Source: Acidobacteriota bacterium
GTDB lineage: Bacteria > Acidobacteriota > Terriglobia > Bryobacterales > Bryobacteraceae
Reading direction: 5' to 3'
DNA length: 54,058 nucleotides
NCBI GenBank assembly: GCA_025350695.1
Contig: JANXXI010000191.1
Span: forward strand, 1-54,058
Shown here: piece after piece, positions 42,981 through 51,344 of the stretch
Numbering within the stretch: the stretch's first letter is position 1
How the letters are laid out: the number at the start of each line of letters is the position of its first letter
Notes under the pieces: model-generated
Told to the model about the DNA's origin: nothing
What the model saw: the letters and a program-made list of their open reading frames with translations, nothing else
Database searches by the model: none
Program-made: the position numbers and the translations under genes

Positions 42981-43727
42981 CTATTGTCGCGCTCCTTCGT
43001 TGATGGTGGCAAAACAAAACCCTTTTTTCTTCAAGCCGGCCAGAAGTGGATCCAGCATTGGCCAGAACGGATCCGTGCGCGAACGGATACCCAGGTGCAT
43101 CATCAGTACGTCGCCGTCTTTGATATTGGCCAAGGCGCGACCCAACAGCACACGGTTAGGGTGAGTGCCGCTTGGCAGTTCGTCGCCGAGAAAACCCGCC
43201 GGAGACCAACCAATGTGTTCGTAGCCGCAGGCTTTTGCGAACTGCCGTGTTCTTGGAGTAAGATGCCCCCCAGGCGCGCGCCAGATAGGTCGCACCTTCG
43301 TTCCTGTCATTTTCTGGAACACTTGGCCAACCTGATCGAGTTCCCGGCAAAACTGCTCCTTGTTCAACCATTCCCGAGTTTTCCCTCGGCTGACATAAAG
43401 CACTTTATCTGGCCCGTCCGACGAAAAATACCAATGGCGCCAGGTGTGGGTTCCAAAAGCATGGCCATCCTCGGCAAGCGATTTCCAATACGCGGCCCAG
43501 GCGGGATCAAGAGCCGTATCTCCACGCCAAGTGCTTTCGTTGGCAACAAAGAAGGTAGCCAGAACGCGGTGCTTCCGCAAAATAGCCTGAATGTCTTTGG
43601 CCGGCTTCATGCTCCCGGTGTCTATTGTTAGATACAGCTTGCCGGCGCACCCTGCAGGCTCCGCCGCCGAGGTGGCAAGCTGCAAAAACGTGGCAAGGAT
43701 GGCTTTACTTGCGCGCCGCATGCGCAT
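42981..43727 (-). CDS. Exported polysaccharide-deacetylase-like (NodB) protein
   Basis: A 248-residue NodB-fold protein with a signal peptide (about residues 1-22). Motif 1 is Thr-Ile-Asp-Thr-Gly (34-38), in which the usual second Asp of Asp-Asp is Thr. The metal motif His-Thr-Trp-Arg-His (94-98), Arg-Ala-Pro-Gly-Gly and the C-terminal 'Leu-Met-Met-His-Leu' are intact. The missing Asp affects metal binding or catalytic base, so activity may differ. The start is uncertain (43742, 43727 or 43721); 43727 is chosen for GGA 9 bases upstream. It overlaps the beta-propeller gene and is probably in one operon with it and the hydroxylase. Confidence 0.8.
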   Translation of the reverse strand: MRMRRASKAILATFLQLATSAAEPAGCAGKLYLTIDTGSMKPAKDIQAILRKHRVLATFFVANESTWRGDTALDPAWAAYWKSLAEDGHAFGTHTWRHWYFSSDGPDKVLYVSRGKTREWLNKEQFCRELDQVGQVFQKMTGTKVRPIWRAPGGHLTPRTRQFAKACGYEHIGWSPAGFLGDELPSGTHPNRVLLGRALANIKDGDVLMMHLGIRSRTDPFWPMLDPLLAGLKKKGFCFATINEGARQ

Positions 43728-44649
43728 ACAGGTAAATTCCATGAGGAGAGCGGCCCACCGGTATCTGCTTCACAACCTTTTTTGTGGCTATATCCACTAC
43801 GGTAACCTTTCGGATCCAGCGTGATGTCATCCAGAGTTGCTTGCCATCAGCTGAAACATCCATGCAGTCCGGGCCGCCCGGGCCCGGCAATTCGTCCACC
43901 ACTTCGAGCGTCTGTTGATCGATCTTCGAGATCTTGTTTGAAGCCCGGTTTGAAAGAAACACATGACGGCCATCCCCGACAGGAATAAAGTTATGCGCAC
44001 CCGCTCCAGTACGAATCTTCTTAACGGTCTTGCGAGCACGCCAGTCCACTACTTGGACGTAATCTTGGCCAAGTATCCCGATCAAGAGATGTTTGTCGTC
44101 CGGGGTCATCCAGATGCCGGCAGGCTGTTTTCCAAGGGGGATGGTCCAAGCCACTTGCTGTTTTTCCAAATCGATGGCAGTCAATTCATTTGAATCTTGT
44201 AAGGTGACGAATGCAAAGGCGCCCGCCTTATCAAAGATAACGTGGCTGGGTCCTTTGGGCGTTGCTATCCGTTTGAGCAATTTGAAATCGGAACCAGAGT
44301 AGATGTCGCATCGATGGAGGCGCAGCGAGGCCGAAACCATGTACTTATTTCCCGGGCTGAACCCTATTTGGTAAGGATCGGAGATATTTTTCAAACGACG
44401 TTTCTCTTCACCCGTGGCGCGGTCTAGAAAGACTAATTCGTTCGATGCAGCGTTGGCCACAATCAGATAGGTGTCGTCCGGGGTAACCATCAGGTGGTGG
44501 GGTTCTTTGCCGATGCGGAATGTCTTTGTAACGTTATAAGACGTTGTATCTATGATTGAAACCGTTTCATCGGCGGAGTTAAGCACAATAGCAGTGTTGG
44601 CTGCTTGGAGTGCAACTGACAGTAACAGAGCTAAAAAACAAATTCGCAT
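43705..44649 (-). CDS. Exported YVTN-type beta-propeller protein
   Basis: A 314-residue exported protein with a signal peptide (residues 1-16). The rest is seven-bladed beta-propeller repeats of the YVTN/YncE family, each with a 'Val-x-Asp-x-x-Thr-x-x-Val' strand and a 'Val-Ser-x-Asp-Gly' or 'Thr-Pro-Asp-Asp' turn. Such proteins bind DNA, metal or other ligands, or serve as surface modules; no function is assignable. The start ATG at 44649 has AGGAA 9 bases upstream. Upstream of it is a short gap to the next divergent gene. Confidence 0.88.
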   Translation of the reverse strand: MRICFLALLLSVALQAANTAIVLNSADETVSIIDTTSYNVTKTFRIGKEPHHLMVTPDDTYLIVANAASNELVFLDRATGEEKRRLKNISDPYQIGFSPGNKYMVSASLRLHRCDIYSGSDFKLLKRIATPKGPSHVIFDKAGAFAFVTLQDSNELTAIDLEKQQVAWTIPLGKQPAGIWMTPDDKHLLIGILGQDYVQVVDWRARKTVKKIRTGAGAHNFIPVGDGRHVFLSNRASNKISKIDQQTLEVVDELPGPGGPDCMDVSADGKQLWMTSRWIRKVTVVDIATKKVVKQIPVGRSPHGIYLYAHAARK

Positions 44650-44729
44650 AAAAACGTTCCTGCCCTCACGGTAACACAATATTCTTCATCTACTAGCATA
44701 AAACCACCGTTTGCCGTTACGCTATAGAG

Positions 44730-45176
44730 ATGAGCAATCAAGCAACCTACGAAGACGTAAATTTAGTTCTGAGACTGTACGAAATGCGCCGTGAAGAGAA
44801 GATGCGCGCAGCCCGTTCCTGGTTTGCAGCGCATTTTTTCCCGGCCAACATGGAAGACCTCCTCAAGGTGGCCCCTCCTGGTTCGGATGAGAACGCCCAT
44901 TTCCGCCAGGTTGTCTCTTATTGGGAGATGGTTGCAAGCTTCATCACACAAGGCGTCTTGCACCAGGAACTGTTCTTTCAAAGCGGTACGGAGATGCTTT
45001 TAGTGTACACACGGATCAAGGGCATCCTCCCTCTGATGCGCGAAATGTATAAGAACCCGCATGCTTTTACTAACCTTGAAAAAGTGGCAAGCGAATTCAT
45101 CAACTACATGAATCGCACCGATGCCGGAGCATACGCCGCTTTTGAAGCACGGATAAATGGCATGGTGAAGAAGTAG
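44730..45176 (+). CDS. Conserved helical protein, unknown function (148 aa)
   Basis: A 148-residue soluble protein, mostly helical, with a 'Tyr-Glu-Met-Arg-Arg-Glu-Glu' segment near the start and a Phe/Tyr-rich middle. I do not recognise it with certainty (a DUF4760-like resemblance is only suggestive). TACGCT lies 6 bases before the ATG and no Shine-Dalgarno is visible. The next gene begins 12 bases later, so the two are an operon. Confidence 0.75.
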   Translation: MSNQATYEDVNLVLRLYEMRREEKMRAARSWFAAHFFPANMEDLLKVAPPGSDENAHFRQVVSYWEMVASFITQGVLHQELFFQSGTEMLLVYTRIKGILPLMREMYKNPHAFTNLEKVASEFINYMNRTDAGAYAAFEARINGMVKK

Positions 45177-45188
45177 GTCAATGGAACA

Positions 45189-45446
45189 ATGCGGCGCGAA
45201 GCGGACTTTTTCAACGATCAGGAGATGGATCTTTTGTACATCGCCAAGAAGCTAAACGATGCTACGACACTGGAAGGTGTGCTGAACGCCGCAGGTTTGG
45301 ATTACGCAGTTGAACCCGATAAGTATCAGGGCGGAGTCGTTTTCCGCACGGAGCGCGTCGGGGCGTTTTTCTATGTGCTGCCTGAGCAATTGGAGCAGGC
45401 TCAAAAAGTGCTAACGGATAATGGCTGGAAGCCCCATCAGTTGTGA
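45189..45446 (+). CDS. Small conserved protein (85 aa)
   Basis: An 85-residue protein with an alpha-beta-beta-alpha layout that vaguely resembles DUF2007-type signal-transducing modules. No cofactor site is seen. It follows the 148-residue protein and its last 10 bases overlap the convergent sulfatase gene. Confidence 0.7.
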   Translation: MRREADFFNDQEMDLLYIAKKLNDATTLEGVLNAAGLDYAVEPDKYQGGVVFRTERVGAFFYVLPEQLEQAQKVLTDNGWKPHQL

Positions 45447-46693
45447 GGTTGGGGCTTCCACCACTTATCCAACTTCCCGCTCAACTCTGCCTCAACCTTT
45501 TGCAGCGGGCCGGATCCTGCCAGATTCACCAACTCATGCGGATCCTTTTCAAGATCATATAGTTCACGGCTGCCACTCTCATATCGATTGAGTTTGTAGC
45601 GGCGAGTTCTAACCGTCTGGAACGGATTCGCCCACTTTTGCTTGGCAAAATACTCAAGGTATACTTCTCCACGACCGGTGGGCTTTAGCAAACTTACGCC
45701 GCTCTGCTTCGCGGGCCATTCCACTTTCGCAAGATCTGCAAGAGTGGGCGCCAGATCTATCTGCATGACGAAATCGTCACGGTCACCCGGCTTCAAACGC
45801 CCCGGAGCGGAAATCCAAAGCGGGATACGAGCCAACTCTTCGTATTGAAATGGACCTTTGAAAGGAAGGCCATGTTCCCCAAGCGCATCTCCATGGTCAG
45901 TGGTGTAAACAATGATCGTATTGGACATGTCGACCTTGCTCAATACCGCTGCCAGGCAAGAATCGGCCATCTCCAAAAGCTGTAGGTAGTAGCTGCGGTA
46001 ACGAAGCCAATCTTCCTGGGTATAGGCGCTCGTTATTTTCCCCTGATCCTTGTCGACATATTGCTGCTGTTCCGCGGGCTTGTCCTTCAGATTCTTCAGA
46101 TCGGAATGCGGCGCCTTCACTCCCGGGCGAATTTTGACGGAGGCGAAATCGCGATCAATATGGTAAATGTCATGGGGGTTCAGCACGGAGACCCACGCCA
46201 GCCAGGGTCCTTTCTGCTTGGTGATCCAACTCGCCGCCCCCTCAGCCGCCGCTTCGTCGGAGCCCTCTTTAGGAGCGAAGCCAAATCCGTAATCCGTGGG
46301 ACCGGCCCCTTTTTTTGACAAATGCCATTTGCCAAAATATCCAGTTGCGTAACCCGCTTTACTAAAGACGCTGCCAACATTGGGCAGGTCCTTGGGCAAC
46401 TCATTGCCCAGGGACGAGCCATCTACATTTGTCCGTACACCTGCAAGGTGCGGATAAAGACCGGTAAGCAGCGCAGCCCTAGCGGCGGAACATTGCGGAG
46501 TATTGCAGAAGGCGAAGTTGAAGCGAGTGGATTGGGCGCGAAGCCGATCTCGCGTTGGAGTTTTCACTGGGCCAGGAAGAAGAGCAGACTCCTGGTCGGT
46601 CATGAAAACCAGGATATTAGGATGCGTCTGCGCGGAAATGGCCACCGAAACGAGTCCGGCGGCCGCCAAAAATTGCCTTCTTGAAGGGAGCAT
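45437..46693 (-). CDS. Tat-exported sulfatase
   Basis: A 418-residue alkaline-phosphatase-fold sulfatase. Tat signal Ser-Arg-Arg-Gln-Phe-Leu at the N-terminus. The formylglycine motif Cys68-Ser-Ala-Ala-Arg is in the required Cys-x-Ala/Pro-x-Arg form, followed by Leu-Thr-Gly. 'Asp-His-Gly-Asp' later gives the metal ligands; the usual Asp-Asp pair at the N-terminal strand is Thr-Asp-Gln. The enzyme probably releases sulfate from a polysaccharide or lipid. A formylglycine-generating enzyme is not in the window. The ATG at 46693 follows the NHL gene stop by 4 bases. A longer frame from 46828 overlaps the NHL gene and is not believed. Confidence 0.88.
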   Translation of the reverse strand: MLPSRRQFLAAAGLVSVAISAQTHPNILVFMTDQESALLPGPVKTPTRDRLRAQSTRFNFAFCNTPQCSAARAALLTGLYPHLAGVRTNVDGSSLGNELPKDLPNVGSVFSKAGYATGYFGKWHLSKKGAGPTDYGFGFAPKEGSDEAAAEGAASWITKQKGPWLAWVSVLNPHDIYHIDRDFASVKIRPGVKAPHSDLKNLKDKPAEQQQYVDKDQGKITSAYTQEDWLRYRSYYLQLLEMADSCLAAVLSKVDMSNTIIVYTTDHGDALGEHGLPFKGPFQYEELARIPLWISAPGRLKPGDRDDFVMQIDLAPTLADLAKVEWPAKQSGVSLLKPTGRGEVYLEYFAKQKWANPFQTVRTRRYKLNRYESGSRELYDLEKDPHELVNLAGSGPLQKVEAELSGKLDKWWKPQPHN

Positions 46694-46697
46694 GACT

Positions 46698-49472
46698 TTA
46701 GTTGTTTGGGTTCTTGACCGGGAACGAAATGACATTGGAGACGTAAACATCCTGGGCGATGGTGAGTTCGGTTGTGTCATCCGTTGGAAGGTCGGAATTA
46801 AGTTCCAAGTGTACCTCGTAGATGCCAATGGATCCTTGTTTCAGTCCCGCGTAAAGAACCTGGGCCGTCTTTCCTCCGGCGAGGGAAGAAACGAATGATG
46901 TGGAAGGTTGCGGCTGGTTGTAAAGTTCACCGGTAAAAGGTTTGCCCGTCGGAGCCGGAATTCTGTCGGCATCAGAACTTGCCCCTAGCGCGTAAATCAA
47001 ACCCAAGCCAGTTGTATAGATGACGATTGTCTCGCCTGGCAGTGCCGGGTTATCCACAGTGACGCGAGAGCCTGCGACGTTGGCGCAGCATAAGGCGGTC
47101 GTGGTGGCGGTCAAAATCACTTGGGCGTCGGAGTTGGTGACAGTTTTATAAACCAACCCATTGCCATCGGCGCCCTCTGTCTTTGAGGTGAGACGAATGC
47201 GGGTGAAGACACCAGCTCCAGTGGCTACAACCTGCGCGTCGGGATCCCCATTGATCACGTTGATGAGGTTATCCCGAATCGAAGCGAGAGTATTGCCCTC
47301 TTTCACCGTGTATGAATAGGTCTTATTCGCGTCGTCGGGTCCAATCTGAATCGTGGCGGTGTCGCCAACCTTCACAGATCCGTCAACAGATACGGTTCCC
47401 GTCGCCTTAGAGCTGTAATGCAGCACTACGCCGGGACGCGGGTCTGGTCCATCATCGGCAAAAATACCCGGATTCTGAGCGACAATCGGCACGGCAACGG
47501 CGCTAGTAACTTCAACCTTGCCACTTGCGCGTTTCGTTCTGACCCATGCACTGACGCTGGTAGAGTCACTCACTTCAAAGGGAAGCTGCGCGTTTATCTG
47601 CGTTGGCGAAACGAAAATCAGAGGAGCGCGGAAGCCGTCGAAGTACACCTGAACTCCGGCCAGTTCCCGAGGCAACTCTTTGGTTAGATCCGATGCCGCG
47701 ACCGTCGAATCGGAAAGTCCCTCCCCCTTGATCGTAATCAGAGTGCCAGGCGCAACCTTGGCCGCATCTTGACCCCCGTTCAAATTCGCGCCGGATGTGG
47801 TCAACGTTATCGTCGCGTCCGCTGGTGACGTAGTTGTGGCCAAAGTGATAGCGTTGCCATCTAGGCCGCCCTTCAGCGCGCTCATGCGGATAATACCTGC
47901 ATTCGGGAAAGGACGGGCTAAAACATTCGGATCTCCGTTTCCGGCGTTGATCACGTTGGTGAGGCCAACGACGATATTTTCAACCTTGTCATCCTTCCTG
48001 ATTTTGTACTTATAATCTGTGCCCCCGATAGTGGCCGTTACTTCGTCGTTCTCCCGAACGGTTCCTCCGAAGCTGATGGTTGCCTGAGCGAATACATCAA
48101 TGCTGGCCGAGTTGCGGACAGCGTTATACTCAAGCCCTCTATCGGCTAGCGAGTAAACCAGAATCCGGCGGTTGAACGGGTCGCTGACGTATAGATTTGC
48201 GCCATCCCAAGCGAGCGAACTTGGCGTACGCAACTGGTCGCTCGATGCCGTGAGAAGTGGATATGCACTTTCTGAAACACGATTGATGCCGTCGTCCAAC
48301 TGACCCAAAATGATGTCCGGTTTAGGTGCATTGGTCGTGGGAATTGTGTTGAATACTAGAACGCGATCATTGCCCCCGTCGGCGATATACAGCCGCTTAC
48401 CGTCTGAGAGAGCGAACCGGGGATACTCCATCGTGCTGCTGCAAATCGCAGGGTATGTCAGCGCACTGGTCGTGGCATCCTTGCCATTGGAATCACAGAG
48501 TTTTTCAACGTTGTTAGCCACGGCGGAAGTAAAGTCCGGCTGCCCAACAACAACATCGGCAGGCGTGGTGTTCTGGGTCGGAATCTTGTTCCAAATCAGG
48601 ACACGGTTGAATCCGAGATCGGAAACAAATAGGCGGATGCCATCGCTCGTAACCGACACTGGGTTCAGCAGGTTATTTTGCTGGGGGTCGACCGTGGACT
48701 TGACCAAGTCGAGTTCGACGGCGGTGTTGAAGTCTTTTTGGCCAAGGACTATATCGGCGGCCGGATTGTTCGACGTCGGAATGCTGTTCCAAACCAGAAT
48801 GCGATGATTCTGAGTGTCAGCTACATACAGCTTCCCAGCCTGGATCCAAACGCCCTGCGGACCAAGCAAGCTCTTGTTGTTTGGCGGCCTAATGGCTAGG
48901 CTCTTAGTGAAATCGGCTTGGCCCAGAACTACGTCAGCCGGAGCCTTATTCGAGGTTGGAATGGAGTTCCAAATGAGGACTCGGTTGTTGTCGGTATCGG
49001 CTACGATTAGTTTTTGCCCGTCACTTGCAACCGCTGTTGGGAGACGCAGAGTATTCTGCTTCGGAAGCAACGTTAGGTCGTTTTTTGTAAAGTCGTCCTG
49101 TCCTAAAACGGTAGAGGCTTCTCCAACGCACGCAGGGCATCGCTTAAGATCGTCCACGGGAAATTCAACGTCTGCCGGAGGGATTTGTGTGCTGAGATTC
49201 CTGTAGATTAGTACGCGGTGATTAAGAGGAGCCGCGCCAAAGCGATTGGAATCCGCCACAAACAACATGCCATTGGCATAAGCAAGGCCGGTAGCTGCGC
49301 CTAAGATGCGTTCGCCGGTTTGGCCTGGGACAGTGCTGTCCGGACCGGACCTTTGGGCGGTGAAAGTGGGTTGACCAATGACCAGTCGCGCCGCTTGTCC
49401 CTTAAAAAACAAATCTTGAGCCGAGGCCAAACTGCCGACAGCCAGAAAACTTAGAATTACCTTCATCATCAT
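46698..49472 (-). CDS. Secreted NHL-repeat protein with TIGR03437 module
   Basis: A 924-residue exported protein. Signal peptide (residues 1-18), then about ten NHL-type propeller repeats with 'Val-Leu-Gly-Gln-x-Asp-Phe' and 'Val-Leu-Ile-Trp-Asn-Ser-Ile-Pro-Thr' (to about residue 440). A beta-rich domain at about 460-580, the first half of the TIGR03437 (Solibacter C-terminal) module at about 580-700, a second copy-like domain inserted at about 700-815 and the second half of TIGR03437 follow. The insert and the earlier domain share 'Val-Ile-Asn-x-x-Asp-Pro' and 'Gly-x-x-Gly-Asn' motifs. Probable surface role. The start of the signal sequence is set at ATG 49472. Confidence 0.88.
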   Translation of the reverse strand: MMMKVILSFLAVGSLASAQDLFFKGQAARLVIGQPTFTAQRSGPDSTVPGQTGERILGAATGLAYANGMLFVADSNRFGAAPLNHRVLIYRNLSTQIPPADVEFPVDDLKRCPACVGEASTVLGQDDFTKNDLTLLPKQNTLRLPTAVASDGQKLIVADTDNNRVLIWNSIPTSNKAPADVVLGQADFTKSLAIRPPNNKSLLGPQGVWIQAGKLYVADTQNHRILVWNSIPTSNNPAADIVLGQKDFNTAVELDLVKSTVDPQQNNLLNPVSVTSDGIRLFVSDLGFNRVLIWNKIPTQNTTPADVVVGQPDFTSAVANNVEKLCDSNGKDATTSALTYPAICSSTMEYPRFALSDGKRLYIADGGNDRVLVFNTIPTTNAPKPDIILGQLDDGINRVSESAYPLLTASSDQLRTPSSLAWDGANLYVSDPFNRRILVYSLADRGLEYNAVRNSASIDVFAQATISFGGTVRENDEVTATIGGTDYKYKIRKDDKVENIVVGLTNVINAGNGDPNVLARPFPNAGIIRMSALKGGLDGNAITLATTTSPADATITLTTSGANLNGGQDAAKVAPGTLITIKGEGLSDSTVAASDLTKELPRELAGVQVYFDGFRAPLIFVSPTQINAQLPFEVSDSTSVSAWVRTKRASGKVEVTSAVAVPIVAQNPGIFADDGPDPRPGVVLHYSSKATGTVSVDGSVKVGDTATIQIGPDDANKTYSYTVKEGNTLASIRDNLINVINGDPDAQVVATGAGVFTRIRLTSKTEGADGNGLVYKTVTNSDAQVILTATTTALCCANVAGSRVTVDNPALPGETIVIYTTGLGLIYALGASSDADRIPAPTGKPFTGELYNQPQPSTSFVSSLAGGKTAQVLYAGLKQGSIGIYEVHLELNSDLPTDDTTELTIAQDVYVSNVISFPVKNPNN

Positions 49473-49610
49473 AGGGTTAAGGAAATAGCTAGTATAGCAA
49501 GCCGAAACGAGCCCGGATGTCAAATCTTGATTCTTATGCAAGTGCGAAGGACGCGTCCGGGCCACCCCCGGTTTCCATTACCAATGTGAACTTTAATAAG
49601 CCGCCCCCTT

Positions 49611-50234
49611 TCAGGGCTTAAATATTTCGCCCCAGGAGATCTGGTAAGCCTCCGTTTGTTTCTCCAGATTCTTTCCCCCGCGAACAAAAACCCTCATGTT
49701 TGGTTTAAGATACGAGCGATCCGTGGAACTTCCACCATTTATAAAGCGCGTGTCGTCTCGAATCAGTATGGACGCGTCGCCATCTCGAGTGCGTAGCAAA
49801 AGCAAGCCATCCTGCAGCCTGATCACCACCCCGGAAAAAGTAAGATCTCCCCTCGGGGCAATGTGCTCTGTCACCATGCGATACGGGCGAATCCGGGACT
49901 GCGATGGCAAGGGTTCGTCAACAATCCGAATGGTTCGAGCGTAACAGCTGCCTGGAAGTTTAGTTCTATCACCAACCACTTCCACCGAATCCTCTTTATG
50001 TAGCGCTGAGGCGAAGATCCTCATCCCAGTGTGTTCCATATAGGTTTTATCGTCGTAGCGGCACGTGAAAGTTGCTCCGTCGATGGATTTGATCTTGACC
50101 TCGCCAGCACGTTCTGAACCCTTGGTTTCCATCAGGGCTCCCCGAATCAGACCGATGGGGACATCGTCCTGTGCAAAGGCTGCCGGGGAAATGGCGGTGA
50201 CGAATTGCAGAAGAATTCCCAAAGGCTTTCGCAT
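49611..50234 (-). CDS. Exported beta-rich protein of unknown function (207 aa)
   Basis: A 207-residue protein with a signal peptide (residues 1-20) and a mature part of short strands that resemble OB-fold or DUF5666-like repeats ('Gly-Val-Val-Ile-Arg-Leu', 'Leu-Leu-Leu-Arg-Thr'). No catalytic residues are evident. Start ATG with TACAAT 6 bases upstream and no usable Shine-Dalgarno, which may mean a leaderless transcript. It is divergent from the toroid gene with 21 bases between start codons. Confidence 0.75.
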   Translation of the reverse strand: MRKPLGILLQFVTAISPAAFAQDDVPIGLIRGALMETKGSERAGEVKIKSIDGATFTCRYDDKTYMEHTGMRIFASALHKEDSVEVVGDRTKLPGSCYARTIRIVDEPLPSQSRIRPYRMVTEHIAPRGDLTFSGVVIRLQDGLLLLRTRDGDASILIRDDTRFINGGSSTDRSYLKPNMRVFVRGGKNLEKQTEAYQISWGEIFKP

Positions 50235-50239
50235 CCCTT

Positions 50240-50246
50240 TATTGTA
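50240..50246. promoter_or_regulatory. Overlapping divergent -10 boxes
   Basis: TATTGT (50240-50245, plus strand) and TACAAT (50246-50241, minus strand) share bases between two start codons 21 bases apart. No good -35 is visible for either. Both transcripts would be leaderless or nearly so. Confidence 0.4.
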
Positions 50247-50255
50247 TTCCTCTGA

Positions 50256-51344
50256 ATGCTACAATTGTCCTTCCGCGTGACAACTCCCGTTTCTTCTCTT
50301 CCCTGCTCTTCTGTGCTCGCCTCGGCGGGCCGATGGTTCCTTAATTCAGGCATTCAGAATGCCGAAGGGGGTGTAGCTCGGTATCATCGAGTTGATTCCG
50401 GCAACATGCCGGTTTCGACGGAAATCACAGGGTATACGATCAGCACCATGTGTTGGCTATTTCGTATGACCGGTGACGCCGAATATTTGGCGGCCGCCGA
50501 ACGAAGCGCGAAATTCCTCACTGAAAACGCCTGGCATCCTGAGTACGGCCTGTTTCCTTACGAATTAGGCTATCCTTTACCGGACTCTTATTTCTTCGAT
50601 TGCGGCATCATCATTCGGGGTCTGCTGGCCCTATGGCGGATTAACAAGAATCAACTGTTGCTGGATGTGGCTACCGCTTGCGCATACGGCATGCGACAGT
50701 TTCGCGCTGCTGATGGCCGGTGGAGTCCGATTATAGCCTTGCCCCATTTTGAACATCTCCCATACCAGAAGAAGTGGTCTAAGGAACCTGGCTGCTATCA
50801 ATTGAAAGCGGCGTTGGCTTGGGCTGAAGTCGCGCAATTGACCAGCGACGATGTCTTAAAGGCTTGGTTTGAAGAGGCTCTGGCGCTGGCGTTGGCCAAT
50901 GAAGATTCGTTTCTGACAGGCTCTGAGGATCCCTCCGAATTGATGAACCGGCTGCATGCCCATTGTTATTATCTTGAGGCGCTCCTGGCAACGCCAAAGC
51001 ACACCGCGACATTGACTGCCGGTATCGAAAAGGCCTCAGGGTTGCTCGCCCAGATAAGCCCAACTTTCCAGCGTTCAGATGTTTGCGCCCAACTGCTGCG
51101 GTTAAGTGTCTTGACCAATCATGACGGACACGCTGGGTTGAAAGCAGCAGCAGAATTGTTGCGCACCTACCAACTGATGGCCGGGAATTCGGCAACCGTC
51201 GGGGGATTCGGATTTGGCAGGCGTAACGGAGTCATGCTCCCCATGGTGAACCCCGTTTCTACAGCTTTTGCGGTGCAAGCGCTGGTCATGATCGACCTTC
51301 ACGCCTCCGGAAATAATCCCGGCTCTGTTGCGGACCTGATTTGA
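50256..51344 (+). CDS. Alpha-toroid (six-hairpin-like) protein
   Basis: A 362-residue protein whose repeating helical hairpins ('Leu-Ala-Ala-Ala-Glu-Arg-Ser-Ala', 'Gly-Leu-Leu-Ala-Leu-Trp-Arg') suggest an (alpha/alpha)6 toroid as in glycan epimerases, glycoside hydrolases or lyases. Which reaction it does cannot be read. Its start codon is without a Shine-Dalgarno. The stop overlaps the TTG start of the double glycosyltransferase, so both are made together and probably act in the same glycan pathway. Confidence 0.75.
   Translation: MLQLSFRVTTPVSSLPCSSVLASAGRWFLNSGIQNAEGGVARYHRVDSGNMPVSTEITGYTISTMCWLFRMTGDAEYLAAAERSAKFLTENAWHPEYGLFPYELGYPLPDSYFFDCGIIIRGLLALWRINKNQLLLDVATACAYGMRQFRAADGRWSPIIALPHFEHLPYQKKWSKEPGCYQLKAALAWAEVAQLTSDDVLKAWFEEALALALANEDSFLTGSEDPSELMNRLHAHCYYLEALLATPKHTATLTAGIEKASGLLAQISPTFQRSDVCAQLLRLSVLTNHDGHAGLKAAAELLRTYQLMAGNSATVGGFGFGRRNGVMLPMVNPVSTAFAVQALVMIDLHASGNNPGSVADLI

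Noticed and set aside
49491-49523. TTGACA and TATACT upstream of the NHL gene as a promoter
   Set aside because: The spacing is 21 bases, too long for a standard promoter; it may still be used with another -35.
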